From contig DAXZ01000010.1 in assembly GCA_002506665.1 (NCBI GenBank), forward strand, positions 1 to 25,309: DNA of 25,309 bases. Direction: 5' to 3'. This stretch comes from Nitrosopumilus sp. UBA526. Lineage in GTDB: Archaea > Thermoproteota > Nitrososphaeria > Nitrososphaerales > Nitrosopumilaceae. Both the position numbers and the translations under genes were made by a program. Every line of letters starts with the position of its first letter. Position 1 is the stretch's first letter. Positions 17,378 to 23,915 of the stretch are shown one piece after another. The notes below the pieces were generated by a model, which was given only the letters and a program-made list of their open reading frames with translations, had not been told where the DNA came from and searched no databases.

Positions 17378-17986
17378 TTGCTAAATCTAGGAATTCTTAT
17401 TTCAGGCCGTGGAAGCAACATGGAGGCAATACTAGATGCAATTAAAAAAGACAAGATTCCAATAAACCCAGCACTGATAATATCAGATGTTTCAGACGCC
17501 CGTGGTCTACACATTGCAAAGAGACTTGGCGTACCTGCAGAGGTGATTCCAAGTGCTGGTTCTAGGGCAGAGTATGACACTATGATACTAGATGCTTTGA
17601 GAAGATATGAGGTAACTCCTCAAAACGGTCTTGTCTGTCTTGCGGGATTTATGAGGATTCTGGGTTCTGAGTTTGTGGCAAAATACAAAAACAAAATACT
17701 CAATATTCATCCATCTTTATTGCCTGCATTTCCAGGACTATATTCACAAAAACAAGCTTTGGAGTATGGCGCCAAGGTTTCCGGGTGTTCTGTGCATATT
17801 GTAGACTCTGGAGTCGATACAGGTCCTGTAATTATGCAAGCAGCAGTCCCTGTGGACGTAAATGATACTGTCGAGTCACTGTCTGATAAAATTCTAAGCA
17901 AAGAACACATTATCTATCCGCAAGCAGTTGAACTTTTTGCAAGAGGAAAAATTAGAATAACAGGACGACGGGTTATTATCAGTTGA
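17378..17986 (+). CDS. purN: Phosphoribosylglycinamide formyltransferase, PurN
   Basis: A 202-residue folate-dependent GAR transformylase, the third step of purine synthesis. Visible motifs are ISGRGSNMEAIL (phosphate binding, residues 8-19), LAGFMRIL, the catalytic NIHPSLLPAFPGL with Asn and His, and the HIVDSGVDTGPVI loop containing the catalytic Asp. The length is the normal family size. The start is TTG; the conserved LNLGILISGRGSN beginning follows immediately and a TATA box lies about 30 bp upstream, so there is no room for a longer form. It ends one base before the end of the convergent ABM-domain gene. purF, the first enzyme of the same pathway, is at the end of the window. Confidence 0.95.
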   Translation: MLNLGILISGRGSNMEAILDAIKKDKIPINPALIISDVSDARGLHIAKRLGVPAEVIPSAGSRAEYDTMILDALRRYEVTPQNGLVCLAGFMRILGSEFVAKYKNKILNIHPSLLPAFPGLYSQKQALEYGAKVSGCSVHIVDSGVDTGPVIMQAAVPVDVNDTVESLSDKILSKEHIIYPQAVELFARGKIRITGRRVIIS

Positions 17987-17987
17987 A

Positions 17988-18272
17988 TTATTCTGCTAGT
18001 ACGGTAAACTTTATTCTCTGAGGTTCTGCACTCATAAATGAACGTCCTAATGGATGAACCTTTTCGTGCTCTGCACTCTTGTGCATCCTGACAAAGGTCT
18101 CTAGACTCTCATGTTCTACTATGATTCTATAGTTTCCATCAGACGACTTTAGACACCTCCTTGAGATAAATCCTGGAGCTGTATGTAGTACCTTGTTTGA
18201 TTCAGAGAACCACGCTACAAAGTCTGCTTCTGCACCTTCTTTGAGATGAATGTCGGCCATCATTACAAACAT
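17988..18272 (-). CDS. Antibiotic-biosynthesis-monooxygenase (ABM) domain protein
   Basis: A 94-residue dimeric alpha-beta barrel protein. It starts MFVMMADIHLKEGAEADFVAWFSES, continues with APGFISRRCLKSSDGNYRIIVEHESLETFVRMHKS, and ends with KIKFTVLAE-type strand; these are the three conserved parts of the ABM/heme-degrading-like fold. Such proteins range from quinol or heme monooxygenases to non-enzymatic ligand binders, so the substrate is not assigned. A TATA-like GATTAAATAG about 28 bp before the ATG at 18272 supports that start over the internal ATGs four and five codons on. It is convergent with purN. Confidence 0.82.
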   Translation of the reverse strand: MFVMMADIHLKEGAEADFVAWFSESNKVLHTAPGFISRRCLKSSDGNYRIIVEHESLETFVRMHKSAEHEKVHPLGRSFMSAEPQRIKFTVLAE

Positions 18273-18341
18273 GATTTATCGAGTATGTGATCGGCTATTT
18301 AATCTCTTTTTGGGAGTCAGCCTATGTTATCTGTATATGCA

Positions 18342-18351
18342 TCTTTAATAG
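18342..18351 (+). promoter_or_regulatory. TATA box of the secreted metalloprotease gene
   Basis: TCTTTAATAG box about 26 bp before the ATG at 18373, consistent with a leaderless transcript. Confidence 0.45.
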
Positions 18352-18372
18352 TATTGCAGAGACAAAGATAAC

Positions 18373-20601
18373 ATGCTAAAATTTAGGTATATTTTAGCAA
18401 CAGTAATCATATTTGCTAGTGTCACTATTCTCATCCCTGACTCTTTTGCACAATCCTATACTGGGGTTTTGACCTTGAACTCAATTCCATCCCAAGTAAA
18501 TTCAGGGGACGAAATTACTTTTTCAGGCAGGCTTGTTACAACATCTGGCCACACAGTCCCTAATGCTCTAGTCTATATCAAAGATGATGTATTCTGGGGA
18601 CCAGATACTGTAATCAAGAGAATATTTACAGATGATGACGGATACTTTGTTACCACTTTGAAATCAAAAGTGAGGAGTAGTGGAGACTGGGATTTTTATG
18701 CAGTCTTTGAGGGTAACTCGCATGTCAGCAAAGCCCGTAGTAACACATACAATGTAAATGTCTCATCTTATTCGGGTTCATCTAGTTCTATATCTTCTAC
18801 AACGATTACCCTGGATAGAATTCCCTCTCAAATCTTTGCAGGACAATCCTTCACTTTTACTGGAAGAGTGACTTCTAATGGACAGCCACTGCCAAGTGTT
18901 CTTGTAAAGATTATGGAAGATGATCCACTCTCACCTGACCAGAGACTTGGAATTGAAAGGACTAATTCTGATGGACGATTCTCAATTCCATGGCATGTCT
19001 CTGCAGGATATTTTGAGACTGACTTTGACATTTATGCAGTCTTTGATGGTGATTCGTCATACAAGCGAGCTAGAAGCTTGAATCAGATAATGAGTGTTTT
19101 AAAGTATGCGGGGTCTATTGTTTTGGATCCACTTCCAGCTAGTGCCAGAGTTGGGGAAGCAATCATATTTTCTGGCAGTCTAAATTTTGATCAGGGCAGT
19201 GAGCGCGGGGCAATAGTATACATCAAAGATGAGGACCCACTTGATCGTGACGATCTGCTTGCTACGGCATATGTTGACGGTTCTGGGAGATTCTCAGCTA
19301 ACTGGTTTGTAACAGATGTTGACACAGATTCGGTTGCTGACATTTATGCTGTATTTGAGGGAAATGCTGAATTTTATCGATTGACTACATGTGATAGGGT
19401 GGCAACTCTGGGCTTTGGCGGCACCTGCAAGTATACCATTCCTCTAAAAATAACAACTTTATCTGCTCCTAGTCCGGGACCTTCTACGGGCCCTGGGCCT
19501 GACTATGAATACATCGAAGTGTATTATTCAATTCCTCTTACTAGGAATCCTCATGTTGTAATCTCCCCATCTCCTGATTCCTATGATGTGGCCAAGCAAT
19601 ACGTTGGTTCTATTAAGAAAGGGATACAGATATGGGAGTATGATCTTGAAAGAAAGTTTGGTGGCACTTGGGATGTGACCTTTGAGGTTACAAGTCCCAG
19701 AGATCCATTTTTCAAGAACAAGCCTGACATTGTTGTAAATATTGTAACTCCTGACGAAGACACTAAATGCCTATCTGAATATGCTGGTTGGTCAGAAGTT
19801 TGGAAAACTCCACCCGATACGATTCAAACACAGGTGTGTACTAGCAGTGATGATATACATCGCACTGCCGCACATGAATTTATTCATGCAATGGGGTTGG
19901 GGCACGCATTTAACAAAAAAGGCGACATGATGTGTAGTTTTGAATATGATAATGGCAAAAAATTCAAAACTTGTCCTGATCTGAATTCCAGAAGCAATAG
20001 ACCATCTGATCTCAATTTAGAAGCTGTTGAACATCTCTACAACTCTGACGGCTTTAAGAATCCAAACAAATCAGTATTGTACAAATCAAAGTTTGTTGCA
20101 GGTGATTCTCAGAGTTCTGGAACGTCTGTTTCAAAATCTAGTCTGGATTCAGACGGTGATGGAATTGATGATCGAATTGATTTTTGTGACTATCAGAAAG
20201 AGACATTCAATGGCTATCTTGATTCTGATGGATGTCCTGATACAGAACCAAAAACACAATCAGCATCCGATGACTGCATGAGTGCCAATCATGATTATCC
20301 TATCATTGATTTGTTGTTAGAGTCGAGTTATTCCATGTCCTACAATTTACTTCGTGATGGTCAAATAGTGTATTGTTTTTCTACTGATAACGAATATGAA
20401 GGATTTATGATATACATTCTTACACCAGAGACTGACGTTGCTGATTTCATAAATTATGGTGATGGCTATTATTATGAGTGTGAAGAGTATGGTATAACTT
20501 GGCTTACAAAATCAAACACGTGCAATATTGCATCTGGTTCTACCTTTGTATTATACAATGACGGCCCAAATGCTATCAGGATAAACGGCTGGATAGAATA
20601 A
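18373..20601 (+). CDS. Secreted metzincin-like metalloprotease with Ig-like repeats
   Basis: A 742-residue exported protein. A signal peptide (residues 1-26, ending DSFA) is followed by three Ig-like beta domains of about 105 residues each (start near 30, 143 and 247; each with an LxxIPSQ or LDPLPA opening and an IYAVFEGN-type closing strand). After a Pro/Gly linker comes a protease domain with HEFIHAMGLGH (501-511), the HExxHxxGxxH metzincin zinc site, and a likely Met-turn in GDMMCSFEY. Next is a calcium-binding segment LDSDGDGIDDRIDFC (about 591-605) of thrombospondin type-3 style, then a C-terminal domain with paired cysteines. It should act outside the cell on proteins or peptides. The substrate is unknown. 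It has its own promoter. Confidence 0.85.
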   Translation: MLKFRYILATVIIFASVTILIPDSFAQSYTGVLTLNSIPSQVNSGDEITFSGRLVTTSGHTVPNALVYIKDDVFWGPDTVIKRIFTDDDGYFVTTLKSKVRSSGDWDFYAVFEGNSHVSKARSNTYNVNVSSYSGSSSSISSTTITLDRIPSQIFAGQSFTFTGRVTSNGQPLPSVLVKIMEDDPLSPDQRLGIERTNSDGRFSIPWHVSAGYFETDFDIYAVFDGDSSYKRARSLNQIMSVLKYAGSIVLDPLPASARVGEAIIFSGSLNFDQGSERGAIVYIKDEDPLDRDDLLATAYVDGSGRFSANWFVTDVDTDSVADIYAVFEGNAEFYRLTTCDRVATLGFGGTCKYTIPLKITTLSAPSPGPSTGPGPDYEYIEVYYSIPLTRNPHVVISPSPDSYDVAKQYVGSIKKGIQIWEYDLERKFGGTWDVTFEVTSPRDPFFKNKPDIVVNIVTPDEDTKCLSEYAGWSEVWKTPPDTIQTQVCTSSDDIHRTAAHEFIHAMGLGHAFNKKGDMMCSFEYDNGKKFKTCPDLNSRSNRPSDLNLEAVEHLYNSDGFKNPNKSVLYKSKFVAGDSQSSGTSVSKSSLDSDGDGIDDRIDFCDYQKETFNGYLDSDGCPDTEPKTQSASDDCMSANHDYPIIDLLLESSYSMSYNLLRDGQIVYCFSTDNEYEGFMIYILTPETDVADFINYGDGYYYECEEYGITWLTKSNTCNIASGSTFVLYNDGPNAIRINGWIE

Positions 20602-20602
20602 A

Positions 20603-20628
20603 GAGGCCCACCATGGATATATGGCCTT
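20603..20628 (+). terminator. Hairpin after the metalloprotease gene
   Basis: AGGCC and GGCCT with an inner CCAT/ATGG pair lie just after the stop codon, and a T-run follows at 20670-20678. Possible 3' end of the transcript. Confidence 0.3.
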
Positions 20629-20646
20629 GAAAAATTTTCCATAATG

Positions 20647-20923
20647 TTAATCCTTGTATTCTTTGACTCTTTTTTTTTGAACCTTGACATACTCTTCAAC
20701 GATATCATGGCAGTCTCTGCAAATCAGAACAATTTTGAGAACCAATTTGTCATGATGTTTGGTTAGATTAACCTATTCCTTGCAACACGGACACATTCCA
20801 AACAACATGAATCCTTGGACATCGATTTTTTTAAACTTTGTGTATTTAATGACTGTAAAATTGCCGGCAAATTCATTGCCTGACTTATCTTTTATAACAA
20901 ACCAAAATAACAGATAATCAATG
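20647..20923 (-). pseudogene. Small HNH/zinc-finger-like gene interrupted by an amber codon
   Basis: On the minus strand one frame reads KDKSGNEFAGNFTVIKYTKFKKIDVQGFMLFGMCPCCKE, then TAG (20773-20775), then continues in the same frame as VNLTKHHDKLVLKIVLICRDCHDIVEEY with a basic tail to TAA at 20647. Ignoring the TAG, the two halves give a CxCC...HH...CxxCH layout like a small HNH or zinc-finger protein, in which both knuckles are needed. The 5' end is unclear: no good start codon precedes the coding-like part, and the upstream sequence is the promoter of the divergent gene at 20921. It is most likely a broken gene; a short protein ending at the TAG cannot be excluded. Confidence 0.5.
20887..20896 (+). 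promoter_or_regulatory. TATA box of the zinc-ribbon gene at 20921
   Basis: CTTTTATAAC box about 29 bp before the ATG at 20921. Confidence 0.45.
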
Positions 20924-21199
20924 GAGCAAAAGAGACCCTGTAAGGGATTATGCAAAAAGTACAGGGTAAAGAAACTTGTAGGCGTTGGACGATATGGGTC
21001 TGGCCAATGCAGATGCCAGATATGTGATATTTGGATGGATTATAGAGGATGTCATCTTGAAAGCGGTGTGCCTGCCAGTGTAAATAATTACGGATGGATT
21101 TGCAATTGTTGTAATTTCAAAGTAAGAAAAAACCCACGAAATAAAAAATCTAAAGAGAAACTCCGTGAAACCAATTCACAAAAAATCACAACAAAGTAA
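20921..21199 (+). CDS. Thaumarchaeal zinc-ribbon protein
   Basis: A 92-residue basic protein with the layout of a zinc-ribbon family widespread and multi-copy in ammonia-oxidising archaea: RPCKGLCKKYRVKK, then YGSGQCRCQICDIWMDYRGC, then GWICNCCNFKVRKNPRNKKSKEKLRE. The knuckles CQIC (about 34-37) and CNCC (about 65-68) probably bind one zinc, with the extra cysteines near the start forming a second site. The C-terminal tail is Lys/Arg-rich, consistent with binding nucleic acid. Members are thought to be regulators, but no target is known. A TATA box at leaderless distance supports the ATG at 20921. Confidence 0.8.
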   Translation: MEQKRPCKGLCKKYRVKKLVGVGRYGSGQCRCQICDIWMDYRGCHLESGVPASVNNYGWICNCCNFKVRKNPRNKKSKEKLRETNSQKITTK

Positions 21200-21362
21200 T
21201 TCAAACAGTTTCAAAGATAATCACAATATCAGTCTCTAAAAATTAGTGGTGAGAAACACTTGATACAATAAATCAGTTCTTGATAGAATCAATAACTCTA
21301 TAAATCTTGGTCTCGGGTTCTTGTTATGCAAAACAACTAGAAAAGAACCACTCTGAGGCAAG

Positions 21363-21455
21363 ATGAATGCAACCAAGATTGATGATGAGGTATCATATGA
21401 GCAAAGACTCAAATCATTACAAGGGCGGAAAAATCTATCTGGGTTTGTATTATGA
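21363..21455 (+). CDS. Possible 30-residue ORF in a gene-poor stretch
   Basis: A short ORF (MNATKIDDEVSYEQRLKSLQ and ten more residues) with a Shine-Dalgarno-like GAGG seven bases before its ATG and an AT-rich box (CTATAAATC, 21298-21306) further up. It may be the start of a gene whose rest is lost, as nothing coding follows. The remainder of 21200-21576 is AT-rich with no recognisable feature. Confidence 0.2.
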   Translation: MNATKIDDEVSYEQRLKSLQGRKNLSGFVL

Positions 21456-21576
21456 TATTGCCTCTTATTTTGTTGTTATTTACATGTCTCAATACGTAAA
21501 ATAATTTTGCCTAAATTTGAAATTGAAAAATAAAGTTCACCTACATTATTTTTAATGATTCTTTATGGAACAACTT

Positions 21577-21706
21577 TGTTGCATAATTCATTAAATCGTA
21601 CCAAAACCAACGATATGAATAATGCTAGAGGGCATTACAATCATGATGTGGGTACAATATCGTCAATTTTATCCAAATATTATGTAGAACTTGGAATTAT
21701 GCAACA
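21577..21706 (-). mobile_element. Repeat C copy 2: 130-bp MITE with target duplication
   Basis: The inverse-orientation partner of 11179-11308, with the same length and 13-bp perfect termini (TGTTGCATAATTC and complement). It is flanked on both sides by AACTT, a probable 5-bp target-site duplication, so the insertion is recent enough to be intact. It lies directly upstream of the damaged 5' end of the next gene. No transposase with matching ends is in the window. Confidence 0.88.
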
Positions 21707-21777
21707 AACTTTGATAGAACCATTCTATTATATTTAATAACTGTGTTAACTGATGGAAACATTGGATGTGAGAAATA

Positions 21778-23709
21778 ATTAACAACGACGATTTTTCATA
21801 TTGTACAGATAAGCAAAGAGAAATTGCCATACAATTATCAATCTTTTATGACAAATTAAAAGAACCATATCTAGGTGCTGTTTATGCATTATATCAAAAA
21901 AATTACCCCGACAGATTTGTTCATTTTGCTCAGTCATTACGAGAAGTAATTGATCTATTAATCAAAAAACGTCTTACACACCGCAAAAAACGTTTGAATC
22001 CTTCCCAAAGAATATCTGAGCTTAAGTTATCTGTAGGCTCATTATTTGCCTTACAATATCCTCAAGAATGTGAATTTTTAGTTCATGAATATCAAAAACT
22101 TAGCGGTATTGCACACCATGAAAATGAATTAGATGAAGAAATAGCCAAACACAAACTTGAAACAGTGGAACAATCACTCAAAAAATTAACTTATCCCCAA
22201 ACATCCATTATTGAAACTGATGTATCATCGCCCGAACTTCCTCCATCTGAACTTCCTCCTATATCTTCTAATGTTTTTAAAACCAACTCCATTGACGAAG
22301 TCATTAAAATTATTAAAACTAGTACACCTAATACGGATGTTTTTTCATATGACGATGACTTGATTCCTGACTTTGAAGTGTATGTTGCAAACAATGTTTT
22401 TAAATCCACACAGAAATCCATTGAACTAAAGAATGTGCATCCTAGTTATCAACATAATTTTCTTCATACTGTGACAAAAACAATTGATCAAAAAAATAAA
22501 ATTAGTTGGGTCGGCATCCTACCTTTGATTACATACCTGATCAAAAGATGTAATGATGACGATAATCATATTTCTTCATTTGCTCCTGTATGTGCAATTT
22601 ATCCATTATTGGAAAAAGCATTCAAAGAAGACCTTGTTGATTTTTGTTATAAAAATCAATTATGGCCAGTCATCGAACAGTTGGTTGAGATTGGAAACAA
22701 AAATCTAGATAATAATGAATATCCAAATGACAATATTATTGACACGTTTACGATCTCACTTAATAGTCTAGATGGTTTATCATTTCACATACTCTATCAT
22801 TATGCATTATGGTGTGAAAAACATACTGATAAAAAAGGATCTTTTGAATCAAAAGTAAAACGCATTTTTGATAATTATCTTGGAAAAAAAGAAAATCACA
22901 CAGTTTCACGTCATGCTGTATTTGGTCTGTATTTACGCAGTTTTCATAGATTTAACAAATCTTGGTTCGATCAAATTCTGGATAGTGTCAAAGACAAAAA
23001 AATAAAACTTGCATTTTGGAACTCGTACATATGTTGGAATAAACTACATGTTGCGATTTTCCATGATCTACATGAATGGTATGATGAAGCTCTTAATGGG
23101 CCGCTCGTAAAGACTCTTAATGGACATTACAAACCTAATCAATCAAATTACATGTATGAATCAACCATTGGCCATATGATTTTAGCATATCTCTATAATC
23201 TTGATAATGCTGACGGCTACTTTGAAAAATTTGTAAAAAACCTTCAAAATAATGAATTTGCGGAGAATTGTGCATTTCAGTTAGCACATGTAATGAAAGA
23301 TAAAACTAAGGACATTGAATTTAACAAAGAAAAACTAGAAAAACTCTGGAAAGACGAATCATTTTTAAAACAAAAAGTGCTTCACCTTTGGTTCAAAAAT
23401 AGTCCCTTAAACCAAAAAACTACAATCCAACTATATCTTAATTATCTTAAACAGTATCCCGAAAAAATTGATTTAGTTTTTGTATATGTGGGGGAACTAC
23501 AAAATTATGTATCTGAATATCCCAAATTGGTAATAGACTGTTTGAAAATTCTTGTTGAAAAAACAGAAAATCATTTCATTCCAGATGAGATGAAGAACAT
23601 ACTAAAATTATTGTTAGAATCTAAAGATACCGGCATCAAAAATTCCTGCAATACGATCATTGATGATTTAGCAAAATTAGGCTATAATTGGAAAGACTTG
23701 TTGGTTTAA
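21778..23709 (+). CDS. Long helical protein of unknown function, 5' end damaged or non-standard
   Basis: The coding-like frame runs from 21772 to 23709, yet the first ATG/GTG/TTG in it is TTG at 21994 (571 residues). The 72 codons before that look fully protein-like (DDFSYCTDKQREIAIQLSIF...EPYLGAVYALYQ...NPDRFVHFAQSLREVIDLLIKK style), so the true N terminus is further up: an ATT at 21778, or ATG 21753 in another frame (METLDVRNN, then a stop) joined by a frameshift. The N-terminal part has a helical pattern (LGAxYALxxxxYPDRFxHxAxSLREvID) seen in some defence-associated proteins, a tentative match. The rest is Lys-rich helices, perhaps HEAT-like repeats, without catalytic motif. AT-rich codon use suggests horizontal acquisition; repeat C lies immediately upstream. 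Confidence 0.65.
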   Translation: MNNDDFSYCTDKQREIAIQLSIFYDKLKEPYLGAVYALYQKNYPDRFVHFAQSLREVIDLLIKKRLTHRKKRLNPSQRISELKLSVGSLFALQYPQECEFLVHEYQKLSGIAHHENELDEEIAKHKLETVEQSLKKLTYPQTSIIETDVSSPELPPSELPPISSNVFKTNSIDEVIKIIKTSTPNTDVFSYDDDLIPDFEVYVANNVFKSTQKSIELKNVHPSYQHNFLHTVTKTIDQKNKISWVGILPLITYLIKRCNDDDNHISSFAPVCAIYPLLEKAFKEDLVDFCYKNQLWPVIEQLVEIGNKNLDNNEYPNDNIIDTFTISLNSLDGLSFHILYHYALWCEKHTDKKGSFESKVKRIFDNYLGKKENHTVSRHAVFGLYLRSFHRFNKSWFDQILDSVKDKKIKLAFWNSYICWNKLHVAIFHDLHEWYDEALNGPLVKTLNGHYKPNQSNYMYESTIGHMILAYLYNLDNADGYFEKFVKNLQNNEFAENCAFQLAHVMKDKTKDIEFNKEKLEKLWKDESFLKQKVLHLWFKNSPLNQKTTIQLYLNYLKQYPEKIDLVFVYVGELQNYVSEYPKLVIDCLKILVEKTENHFIPDEMKNILKLLLESKDTGIKNSCNTIIDDLAKLGYNWKDLLV

Positions 23710-23858
23710 ACTTTGTTTCTAAATCACTTACAATGCATCTTCCCTCTATGATCACCTGTACATCTGATTCTCATCTAGTCCACCAAATATTCTATTTTGC
23801 TTACATGTGGGCAAAATTGTGTTGGGCACAATTATTTGATCGCAAACCCTAATCATCA

Positions 23859-23873
23859 TTTTTATTATAATAC
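23859..23873 (+). promoter_or_regulatory. TATA region of purF
   Basis: TTTTTATTATAATAC lies about 50 bp upstream of the purF ATG, so purF would have a short leader, unlike its leaderless neighbours. The rest of 23710-23858 shows nothing recognisable. Confidence 0.4.
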
Positions 23874-23915
23874 ATTGGAATAAAATCATTCAAATGAATT
23901 TGAGAAATGATATAG

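Noticed and set aside
20773..20775. TAG read as pyrrolysine
   Set aside because: Pyrrolysine use is not known in Thaumarchaeota and no pyl genes are visible; nonsense mutation is simpler.
21555..21737. 60-codon ORF across repeat C
   Set aside because: It runs through the MITE from end to end, with composition set by the inverted repeats; the equivalent sequence at the other copy is not coding.
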